From an uncultured Christensenella sp. (GTDB taxonomy: Bacteria; Bacillota; Clostridia; Christensenellales; UBA1750): a stretch of 16,990 bases of DNA. The notes beneath the pieces were generated by a model. That model was not told where the DNA came from and ran no database searches. It saw nothing but the letters and a program-made list of their open reading frames with translations. Below are positions 1 to 6,491 of the stretch, piece by piece (within the stretch, counting starts at the first letter, position 1; the number at the start of each line of letters is the position of its first letter). The translations under genes and the position numbers were made by a program. The DNA is taken from NCBI GenBank assembly GCA_905193155.1, contig CAJJNQ010000051.1, positions 1 to 16,990 of the forward strand, given 5' to 3'.

Positions 1-51
1 CTGACCTCAACACTGCCAGTGTTGCGTACTAGCCAACTGTACTATAGCCCC
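1..51 (-). tRNA. tRNA-Ala(GGC), 5' part, cut by the left edge
   Basis: Read on the minus strand from position 51, the sequence folds as the first two thirds of a tRNA: acceptor strand GGGGCTA (51-45), TA, D stem GTAC/GTAC, anticodon stem CAACA/TGTTG and a seven-base loop CTGGCAG. The loop places anticodon GGC at 17-15, which reads alanine codon GCC. The GGGGCTATAG opening and the AGGTCAG after the anticodon arm also fit alanine tRNAs. The T arm and 3' end lie outside the window. The gene is divergent from the DUF421 gene. Confidence 0.9.
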
Positions 52-64
52 GAACGCAAGAAAT

Positions 65-94
65 ATATTACCACATCTCCTCGACATTTGTCAA
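65..94 (-). promoter_or_regulatory. Promoter of tRNA-Ala
   Basis: On the minus strand a perfect -35 TTGACA (94-89) is followed after 18 bases by TAATAT (70-65). This puts the start of transcription a few bases before the tRNA 5' end at 51, as expected for a stable-RNA promoter with a short leader. Confidence 0.75.
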
Positions 95-154
95 CAACTT
101 TTTTCTATCTTTTCTTTGCACAACTTTGAAGTATAGGAAGCGTCTGCTTCCGGG

Positions 155-160
155 TATAAT
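155..160 (+). promoter_or_regulatory. Candidate -10 element for the DUF421 gene
   Basis: A perfect TATAAT lies 28 bases before the GTG start at 189. The expected -35 position (about 132-137) does not resemble TTGACA; the nearest look-alike, TTGAAG at 126-131, is too far away at 23 bases. The -10 is therefore plausible but the promoter is incomplete on sequence alone. Confidence 0.4.
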
Positions 161-188
161 GCGGATACCGGCAGAGGAGGGATGAAGC

Positions 189-902
189 GTGGTTTGGGAT
201 TTGACTCGCGTAGCTATTTTTTCCATCGCATCAATTGTGGCGTTATTCTTTCTCACGAAGATGATTGGCAATCGCCAGGTATCGCAGCTTTCGCTCTTTG
301 ATTACATCAACGGCATCACCATCGGCTCCATCGCGGCAGAAATGGCGACTTCCTTGGAGAAAGATGCTTTACAGCCGCTTTTAGCCATGACCATCTATGC
401 ACTGGCCACCTGGCTGGTTTCTATTCTGAACAACAAGTCTCTGAAATTCAGACGTTTTTCCATGGGACAGCCCATTGTGCTGTTAGAGGACGGAAAGCTC
501 TATGGAGAAAACATAAAGAAGGCGCGGCTGGACTTGAGTGAAATCCAGATGCAGCTGCGCGGCATGGGCTATTTCAATATCGATGATGTACAGACCATCC
601 TGATGGAGCCCAACGGTAAGCTAAGCATTCTGCCCCGATCGCAAAAACGCCCGGTGCAGCCCGGCGATCTAAATCTGGAAGTTCCGCAGGAGCGCCTGGT
701 AACCAACGTCATACTGGACGGCGCTGTGCTCGTGAAGAATCTCCGGCATACCGGCAACAATGAGAAATGGCTGGAAAACCGCCTGCATGAGCTGGGGATT
801 TCCGGGACGGAGAAGGTATTTCTGGCAACCTGCGATGAGGAAAACACCCTGTCCGTCTACCTTCGCGTCAAAGACCGGAAAGATATGGATATTTTCACCT
901 GA
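189..902 (+). CDS. DUF421/YetF-family membrane protein
   Basis: A 237-residue protein of the DUF421 (YetF/YcaP-like) family, whose biochemical role is not settled. About the first 80 residues are hydrophobic and form two or three membrane segments, with the family's conserved stretch around 23-45 (KMIGNRQVSQLS, then FDYINGITIGSIA). The soluble C-terminal part (about 85-237) has the usual two-lobed YetF pattern, including QPIVLLEDGK and a DVQTILMEPNGKLSIL segment. The start is GTG at 189, seven bases after GAGGAGGG (174-181); an ATG at 182 is in another frame. It ends in tandem in-frame stops TGATAA. It stands alone between the divergent tRNA-Ala and the promoter of the next gene. Some DUF421 relatives in spore formers affect the spore inner membrane, but nothing here shows that for this copy. 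Confidence 0.85.
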   Translation: MVWDLTRVAIFSIASIVALFFLTKMIGNRQVSQLSLFDYINGITIGSIAAEMATSLEKDALQPLLAMTIYALATWLVSILNNKSLKFRRFSMGQPIVLLEDGKLYGENIKKARLDLSEIQMQLRGMGYFNIDDVQTILMEPNGKLSILPRSQKRPVQPGDLNLEVPQERLVTNVILDGAVLVKNLRHTGNNEKWLENRLHELGISGTEKVFLATCDEENTLSVYLRVKDRKDMDIFT

Positions 903-936
903 TAAGTTTTGAACCATTTAAATATCTTTCAGAGGT

Positions 937-965
937 TTGACGAACCGAGAAAATTGCGCTATGAT
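937..965 (+). promoter_or_regulatory. Promoter of the glycosyltransferase-rarA-tldDE run
   Basis: TTGACG (937-942), a 17-base spacer and TATGAT (960-965) form a good sigma-A type promoter about 50 bases before the ATG at 1016. No other clear promoter appears until 6180, so it could serve all four genes up to 6132. Confidence 0.75.
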
Positions 966-1015
966 AGCAGAGGTGTACCGGATTTTTACACTAGGATAAA
1001 AGGAGATCTGCGGTC

Positions 1016-2074
1016 ATGGTCGTGATATTGATACCCGCATATAAGCCGGATGAAGGAATGCTTGCGCTGCTGAATGCGTTAATCGCGCAAAAACGCTATG
1101 CGGGAATCGTAGTGGTTGATGATGGAAGCGGTTCGGATTATCGCCCCATCTTTGAAGCGGCAGAACAAATGGAAGGCGTTGTCGTCGTGCGCCACGCCGT
1201 CAACCAGGGCAAAGGCCGCGCGCTGAAAACAGGCTTTAACGCCATCATGAACCAGTGGCCGGAGGCCGCCGTCATCACGGCCGATGCGGACGGCCAGCAT
1301 ACACCGCGCGATATCGCCCGACTGGCCGATGAATTGGATGCATCGGATGGCAAAACGATTGTGCTGGGCAAGCGTGGATTCGGCAAGGGCACTCCTGCCA
1401 AATCCCTGATGGGCAACACCATCACGCGCTATGTCTTCGCCCTTTCCACAGGGAAAATGATCTATGATACGCAGACCGGCCTGCGCGGCATTCCTGCTTC
1501 GCTGCTGCCGGAAATGATGCACATTCCTGGCGAACGCTATGAATATGAGATGAATATGCTGCTCCAATGCGTTCGCGAAGGCGTTGCCTTCAAGGAATTG
1601 GAGATTGAAACCGTTTATCTCAACAATAACGCAAGCTCCCATTTTCATCCGGTTCGGGATGCGATGCTTGTGTTTTCCCGCGTGCTGTCCTTTGCTGCGT
1701 CGTCGCTGATCTGCTTTGCTGTAGACTACGGCATGTATGCGGTTCTGCTCGAGCTTGCGCACTTGGCGCCGGGCTTTGCGCAGATCGGTGCGCGCGTCGT
1801 CAGCTCGATCTTGAATTTCTTCATCAATCGAAATCTCGTCTTCCGCACCAATAACGGATCCTTTGCCAAACAACTCGTCGGATATTACGCTCTGGTGCTG
1901 CTCGTGATGGGGCTGAGCTTTGTGGGTGTGGAATTCGGCACCGGCACGCTGCATGGTAACGACTATGTCGTCAAAATCATCGTCGATATTCTGCTGAGTG
2001 TCGTGTCCTTCCTTGGGCAGCGGCTGCTCGTGTTCCGCCCGAATCGTTCTGCGCAAAAAGCACAGAAAGCGTAG
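1016..2074 (+). CDS. GT2 glycosyltransferase fused to a GtrA membrane domain
   Basis: A 352-residue two-domain protein. Residues 1-210 are a family 2 glycosyltransferase of the dolichol-phosphate-mannose-synthase type: DDGS at 35-38 for the nucleotide, DADGQH at 90-95 with the metal-binding acidic pair, and DTQTGLRG at 151-158. Residues 218-345 are a GtrA-type domain with four probable membrane segments and the signature ending NFFINRNLVFR (267-277). Known relatives transfer a sugar from a nucleotide donor to a polyprenyl phosphate, and GtrA proteins are thought to help flip or hold the lipid-linked sugar, so the fusion suggests one polypeptide makes and handles such a donor for glycosylation of wall polymers. 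The specific sugar cannot be told. ATG at 1016 follows AAAGGAGAT (998-1006). rarA begins nine bases after the stop. Confidence 0.9.
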   Translation: MVVILIPAYKPDEGMLALLNALIAQKRYAGIVVVDDGSGSDYRPIFEAAEQMEGVVVVRHAVNQGKGRALKTGFNAIMNQWPEAAVITADADGQHTPRDIARLADELDASDGKTIVLGKRGFGKGTPAKSLMGNTITRYVFALSTGKMIYDTQTGLRGIPASLLPEMMHIPGERYEYEMNMLLQCVREGVAFKELEIETVYLNNNASSHFHPVRDAMLVFSRVLSFAASSLICFAVDYGMYAVLLELAHLAPGFAQIGARVVSSILNFFINRNLVFRTNNGSFAKQLVGYYALVLLVMGLSFVGVEFGTGTLHGNDYVVKIIVDILLSVVSFLGQRLLVFRPNRSAQKAQKA

Positions 2075-2083
2075 GGCAGAGAA

Positions 2084-3394
2084 GTGGATCTTTTCTCCGT
2101 CAACGAGCAGAAAGTTGCACCGCTTGCCGATCGAATGCGGCCGCAAACGCTGGATGAATTTCTGGGACAAAAGCACATTGTAGGCAAGGGAATGTTGCTG
2201 CGCCGCGCCATAGAAGCGGATCGGCTGACCTCCTGTATCTTTTTCGGCCCGCCCGGCGTCGGAAAAACGACGCTGGCCTCCATCATTGCGCATACGACTT
2301 CTTCTGCTTTTGAGCAGCTCAATGCGGTAACCTCCGGCGTAGGGGATGTTCGCAAGGTCATCGATCAAGCGCGCGATCGCATGAAGCTCTACGGGCAAAG
2401 TACCTATCTTTTGCTGGACGAGTGCCATCGTTGGTCCAAGTCTCAATCCGATTCCATTCTGCCCGCCATTGAGCGCGGCGTGATTCGTTTTATCGGTTCC
2501 ACTACGGAAAATCCTGTCATCGCCATGACGCCGGCTATCGTGTCGCGCTGCCGGTTGTTTCAGTTTCGCCCGTTGGACGAATCCGACATCGAATCCGCTC
2601 TTCGCCATGCGCTGGCGGATAAAGTGCGCGGTTTTGGCAATTTGAATGTGCAAATTACGGACGAGGCGCTTCGCCATATTGCTGTTACCGCCAACGGGGA
2701 CGTGCGCAACGCGCTCAACGGTTTGGAGCTGGCTGTTCTTTCCACACCGCCGGATCCACAAGGCGTTATCATCGTCGATCTTCACGTCGCAGAGCAGTCC
2801 ATTCAGCAAAAAGTGCTGGCCATGGACGAAAGCTATTATTACGATATGCTTTCCGCCTTTTGTAAATCCCTGCGCGGTTCGGACAGCGATGCGGCGCTTG
2901 CGTGGTTTGCTCGAATGGTAACGTCCGGCGTTGACCCGCGCATCATTGTGCGCAGGCTGATCGTACATGCTTCTGAGGACGTGGGGCTTGCCAACCCGCA
3001 GGCTATGCTGGCGGCTTCCGCCGCATGGAACGCATTGGAGGCCGTAGGCATGCCGGAAGCGCGCCTGCCCATCGGGCAGGCTATCATCTATATTTGCGAA
3101 TCCAGCAAAAGCAATTCCGTCAGTTCCGCTGTGGACGCGGCATTTGCCGCCGCAGAGGATGCCGAAAACCGTCCAGTGCCCGCGCATCTGCGCGACACAC
3201 ATTATAAGGGTGCGGAAAAAATCGGCAGCGGGAAAGGATATCTATATCCGCACGATTTTCCGGGGCACTACGTCCAGCAACAGTATATGCCGGATGATGC
3301 ACTCGGCCAACAATACTATTTCCCCAGTGAAATGGGTTTTGAAGACAGAATCCGCCAGCAAAGAGCGGCAAGAGGAAAGAGGGATAAAACATGA
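2084..3394 (+). CDS. rarA: Replication-associated recombination protein A (RarA/MgsA AAA+ ATPase)
   Basis: A 436-residue AAA+ ATPase of the RarA (MgsA, YrvN) family, related to clamp-loader subunits and acting at stalled replication forks. Visible motifs are Walker A GPPGVGKT (55-62), Walker B LLLDE (109-113), sensor 1 GSTTENP (138-144), the SRCR arginine-finger region (154-157), and the C-terminal tetramerisation part ending in the family-typical YKGAEKIGSGKGYLYPHDFP segment. Length is normal for the family. After Walker B the usual DEIHRFNK reads DECHRWSK, a variant that keeps the key acidic residues. The start is GTG at 2084 with only a weak Shine-Dalgarno (AGGG, 2073-2076), nine bases after the glycosyltransferase stop, which suggests translation by read-on from upstream. 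Its own stop overlaps the tldD start (ATGA). Confidence 0.95.
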   Translation: MDLFSVNEQKVAPLADRMRPQTLDEFLGQKHIVGKGMLLRRAIEADRLTSCIFFGPPGVGKTTLASIIAHTTSSAFEQLNAVTSGVGDVRKVIDQARDRMKLYGQSTYLLLDECHRWSKSQSDSILPAIERGVIRFIGSTTENPVIAMTPAIVSRCRLFQFRPLDESDIESALRHALADKVRGFGNLNVQITDEALRHIAVTANGDVRNALNGLELAVLSTPPDPQGVIIVDLHVAEQSIQQKVLAMDESYYYDMLSAFCKSLRGSDSDAALAWFARMVTSGVDPRIIVRRLIVHASEDVGLANPQAMLAASAAWNALEAVGMPEARLPIGQAIIYICESSKSNSVSSAVDAAFAAAEDAENRPVPAHLRDTHYKGAEKIGSGKGYLYPHDFPGHYVQQQYMPDDALGQQYYFPSEMGFEDRIRQQRAARGKRDKT

Positions 3395-4770
3395 TCTCAA
3401 GGTCTGATGCAGAACTGATCCTCTCCTGCGCATTGAGCACGGGAGGAGATTTTGCGGAAATCTTCGCAGAAAACGTAAATTCCGGCGGCATTGCGCTGTT
3501 GGACAGCCGTGTGGAAGGCGCTAACCGCGCGCGTTCCTGCGGCGCAGGCATCCGCATTTTCCGCAAAACTGAAACCGTTTATGCTTATACCAACGATCTG
3601 ACGTTGGAGGGAATGCTGGAAACCGCGCGCACGGCTGCCGCCGCGCTGGGCAAACCCTCCGGCAAACACCCCATTCGCCTGTACAACGCCAGTGCGCTCA
3701 ATATTCACCGCATCGACCGCTTTGCCGGTGATGTAGAGGGGAAGCGCAAGGCGGACGTGCTGCATTTTGCAGACCGCACCATTCGCGCGCTCTCCGGTGA
3801 AATCGCGCAGGTTTCCGCCGGGATCACTGACGAGATGCAGCATGTGCTCATCGCCAATACCGAAGGGCTGTATGTCACCGATACACGCACCCGCTGCCGT
3901 CTGCGCATCACGGCGGTCGCCGCCTCCGGAAGCGAAAACCAGACCGGCAACGTATCTCCCGGCGCACACGCCGGATATGAATTCATCGAAGGGCTGGATA
4001 TCGAAGCGCTTGCGAAAAAGGCCGGCCGTGCCGCTCTGACCATGCTGCACGCGCAGCCCTGCCCCGCCGGACAGATGCCCGTCGTCATCGAAAACGGCTT
4101 CGGCGGTGTCATCTTCCACGAGGCCTGCGGACATGCGCTGGAAGCAACCAGTGTTGGCAAGGGGAACTCCGTGTTCTGCGGAAAGCTCGGCCAGAAGATT
4201 GCGTCCGACTGCGTCACCGCGGTGGATGACGGCACCATCCCCAACGCCTGGGGCAGTCTCAACATTGATGATGAAGGACAGCCTACGCAGCGCAAGGTGC
4301 TGATCGAAAACGGCATCCTCAAGAGTTATATGGTCGACCGTCTCGGCTCTCGCCGCATGAATATGCCCATGACGGGCAGCGGCCGCCGTCAGGATTACAC
4401 CTATGCACCCACTTCCCGCATGACCAATACCTTCATCTGCGCAGGACACGATGACAATGAAGAAATGATCGCCACCATGGGCGACGGTCTTTATGCCGCG
4501 CAGATGGGCGGCGGCTCGGTCAACCCCGTCACCGGTGAATTCAACTTCGCCGTCAATGAAGGCTATCTGGTGCGCGACGGCAAGATCTGTGAACCCGTTC
4601 GCGGCGCAACGCTGATCGGCAAGGGCGCGGAGATTCTGACCCGAATTGATCGCGTCGGCACCGATCTTCTCACGGCGCAGGGCGTTTGCGGTTCGTTGTC
4701 CGGATCCGTCCCGACCGACGTCGGTCAGCCCCGCATTCGTGTGCAGAACATCACCGTCGGCGGCAGGTAA
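3391..4770 (+). CDS. tldD: TldD metalloprotease subunit
   Basis: A 459-residue TldD-type subunit. In the known TldD/TldE heterodimer TldD carries the zinc and does the cleavage, trimming unstructured peptides; in E. coli the pair matures microcin B17 and degrades the CcdA antitoxin. The HExxxH zinc motif is HEACGH at 243-248, and the C-terminal cysteine region is present as VCGS with Cys433, followed by the family end DVGQPRIRVQNI. The protein is full length. ATG at 3391 overlaps the rarA stop by four bases, so the two are translationally coupled; tldE follows after 15 bases. No RiPP precursor, cyclase or transporter is nearby, so the pair is more likely a general peptide-processing enzyme here than a dedicated maturation protease. 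That last point is inference. Confidence 0.95.
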   Translation: MISRSDAELILSCALSTGGDFAEIFAENVNSGGIALLDSRVEGANRARSCGAGIRIFRKTETVYAYTNDLTLEGMLETARTAAAALGKPSGKHPIRLYNASALNIHRIDRFAGDVEGKRKADVLHFADRTIRALSGEIAQVSAGITDEMQHVLIANTEGLYVTDTRTRCRLRITAVAASGSENQTGNVSPGAHAGYEFIEGLDIEALAKKAGRAALTMLHAQPCPAGQMPVVIENGFGGVIFHEACGHALEATSVGKGNSVFCGKLGQKIASDCVTAVDDGTIPNAWGSLNIDDEGQPTQRKVLIENGILKSYMVDRLGSRRMNMPMTGSGRRQDYTYAPTSRMTNTFICAGHDDNEEMIATMGDGLYAAQMGGGSVNPVTGEFNFAVNEGYLVRDGKICEPVRGATLIGKGAEILTRIDRVGTDLLTAQGVCGSLSGSVPTDVGQPRIRVQNITVGGR

Positions 4771-4785
4771 GGAGGGAAAAGCGCT

Positions 4786-6132
4786 ATGTTTGAAAAGTTT
4801 GAAAAGCTGGTCAATCTTGCTCTCGCCGAGGGTTTTGAGAAGGCGGAGGTCTATGCCAGCGCTGTTGGCAGCTTCTCCGTCGGCGTTTACGAAGGGCATA
4901 TCGAAAATTACAGCGTGGCCAAGCGCGCAGGCCTTTCTCTGCGCGGTCTGCTGAACGGCCAGATGGGCTATGCTTCCACCGAGTCCGACGATGAAAGTGA
5001 ATACGCGGAGCTCGTTGCCCGCGCGAAGGAGAACGCAGAGGTTCTTGAATCTCAGGACGAGCAGTTTCTCTATGACGGAACTGAAAAGCTCGACTGGATT
5101 TCGTCGCTGAACCCGGAGCTGGAAAAAGTCACGCCCGAGCAAAAGATCGCTCTGGCCATGGATTTGGAAAAGAAATGCCTGGAGCTTGGCGGTGAGGGGA
5201 CGCGCGTCGCTTCCTGCGAGGTAGGCACGGATTCTTCCTCCTGCGTGATGGTCAATTCGCTCGGTCTGCATCGCACGTTTGAAAGCAACACGGCCTATGC
5301 CGCCGTGGAAGTGGTCATTGCGCAGGGTGATAAGCAATATCCCGGCTTTGCTTTCCGCTTCACCCGCGATTTCAATGAACTGAACGTGGAAGAACTGGCC
5401 AAGGAAGCGCTCGCCGAAGCGCGCAAGTATATTGGGGCGCAGTCCATTCCTTCCGCCGCCATGCCGGTTGTGATGGACAAGGCGGCCATGCGCACGATGC
5501 TGGCAACCTTTGCAGGGGTGTTCTCTGCGGAAGCTGCGCAGAAAGGTCTTTCCCTGCTTGGCGGCAAAGAGGGCGGCAATGTGGCCGCTTCCGCCGTTAC
5601 GATTTGGGATGATCCAAGCGACGGCCTCGGTCTTGCCGGTATGCCCTTTGACGGCGAGGGCGTTCCCACGCAGAAGAAGGCCGTTGTGGAAAACGGCAAG
5701 CTTAACACGCTTCTCTATACGCTCAAGAGCGCGAAAAAAGCCGGAAAAAACACGACGGGCAATGCCGCGCGCGCTTCTTATATGTCCGCCGTCGGCACCG
5801 CGCCCACGAACTTCTACATTGCTCCCGGTAAAAACACGGTCGAGCAGCTCTATCAGATGGCGGGCAACGGTGTGCGTATCGATGAACTGATGGGTACGCA
5901 CGCAGGCGCCAATCCCATCTCCGGCGACTTCTCGCTGTCCTGCAAAGGCATGAAGATCGAAAACGGCAAGCTGACAGGTCCCGTGGAGCAGATCACGGTT
6001 TCCGGCAACTTCTATAAGCTGCTGGAGGGCATCCGCGCTGTGGGCGACGATCTCTGGTTCGGCTTCCCCGGCGTTTGCTCGGTGGGTTCTCCGTCCGTGC
6101 TGATAGAGGGCCTCTCCATCGCAGGCAAGTGA
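4786..6132 (+). CDS. pmbA: TldE/PmbA subunit of the TldD/TldE protease
   Basis: A 448-residue TldE (PmbA) subunit, the partner of the preceding TldD. It shares the TldD/PmbA fold but, as usual for this subunit, has no HExxxH motif. The segment LAGMPFDGEGVPTQKKAVVE (about 284-303), the ISGDFSLSCKGMKIENGK stretch and the ending SPSVLIEGLSIAGK are typical of the family. ATG at 4786 follows a strong TAAGGAGGG (4768-4776) that begins within the tldD stop codon, so the pair should be made together, in keeping with an obligate complex. I see no convincing terminator after the stop; only a weak six-base AAAGCC/GGCTTT pairing with a long loop lies before the ileS promoter. Confidence 0.93.
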   Translation: MFEKFEKLVNLALAEGFEKAEVYASAVGSFSVGVYEGHIENYSVAKRAGLSLRGLLNGQMGYASTESDDESEYAELVARAKENAEVLESQDEQFLYDGTEKLDWISSLNPELEKVTPEQKIALAMDLEKKCLELGGEGTRVASCEVGTDSSSCVMVNSLGLHRTFESNTAYAAVEVVIAQGDKQYPGFAFRFTRDFNELNVEELAKEALAEARKYIGAQSIPSAAMPVVMDKAAMRTMLATFAGVFSAEAAQKGLSLLGGKEGGNVAASAVTIWDDPSDGLGLAGMPFDGEGVPTQKKAVVENGKLNTLLYTLKSAKKAGKNTTGNAARASYMSAVGTAPTNFYIAPGKNTVEQLYQMAGNGVRIDELMGTHAGANPISGDFSLSCKGMKIENGKLTGPVEQITVSGNFYKLLEGIRAVGDDLWFGFPGVCSVGSPSVLIEGLSIAGK

Positions 6133-6179
6133 TTTTTATACTAAAAGCCGTTCATCATCACGATTTTACGCATTTAGGC

Positions 6180-6208
6180 TTTACAATCCGAGACGGCTTG
6201 GCTATAAT
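6180..6208 (+). promoter_or_regulatory. Promoter of the ileS T-box leader
   Basis: TTTACA (6180-6185), a 17-base spacer and a perfect TATAAT (6203-6208). Transcription would begin near 6215, just before stem I of the T-box. Confidence 0.8.
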
Positions 6209-6215
6209 AAAGTCA

Positions 6216-6475
6216 AATTTGCGTTGAAGAGGACGCGAATGCTTTTTGATGCGCATCCAAGCGAGCGGGAGAGGGTGTAAGCCCCGCGATGTGTGAAGCA
6301 TTCTGCCATCACCTCGGAGCACTCCCTGCGAAACGTAGTGGGGAGCGGGTTCTCCCGATACAGAGAGTCGGCATTATGGTGCCGGGCAGAGAGGGCGGCT
6401 CAGCCGTCAACTCGGGTGGTAACGCGGATTATGAAAACTCCGTCCCGAATCAATCGGGGCGGAGTTTACTTGTTT
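6216..6475 (+). promoter_or_regulatory. T-box riboswitch (tRNA-Ile) controlling ileS
   Basis: This leader fills the 359-base gap before ileS. Stem I: lower helix GAGG (6229-6232) with CCTC (6312-6315), upper helix GAATGCTT (6237-6244) with AAGCATTC (6296-6303), then GCGCATC (6251-6257) with GATGTGT (6288-6294), and an apical hairpin holding the conserved GGTGTAAG (6274-6281). In the internal loop the codon ATC (6308-6310), followed by a purine, is the specifier for isoleucine. The T-box GGGTGGTAACGCGG is at 6414-6427; its TGGT would pair with ACCA of uncharged tRNA-Ile. An antiterminator (TCGGG 6412-6416 with CCCGA 6444-6448) competes with the terminator listed separately. Expected behaviour: low charged tRNA-Ile lets transcription run on into ileS. 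Confidence 0.95.
6436..6475 (+). terminator. T-box terminator hairpin
   Basis: AACTCCGTCCCGA (6436-6448) pairs with TCGGGGCGGAGTT (6454-6466) over 13 positions with one G-U pair and a five-base loop, followed by a modest T-rich run (TTACTTGTTT). Its 5' arm includes the CCCGA needed by the antiterminator, so the two folds exclude each other. Confidence 0.85.
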
Positions 6476-6491
6476 AGGAGGAGAGTTATCC

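Noticed and set aside
9..23. A perfect 7-bp inverted repeat at the left edge that could be taken for an operator
   Set aside because: It is the anticodon stem-loop of the minus-strand tRNA-Ala.
1079..3202. A 707-codon open frame on the minus strand across the glycosyltransferase and rarA genes
   Set aside because: It is codon-aligned with both + strand genes, so it exists only because those genes avoid TTA, CTA and TCA codons. Its translation has no recognisable domain and it crosses two unrelated genes.
3397..5901. An 834-codon open frame on the minus strand across tldD and tldE
   Set aside because: Same codon-aligned antisense effect; the + strand genes have clear family motifs and ribosome sites.
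6143..6199. A possible terminator after tldE
   Set aside because: Only six-base pairings with long loops (AAAGCC/GGCTTT or AAGCCG/CGGCTT) and no T run follow, too weak to call.
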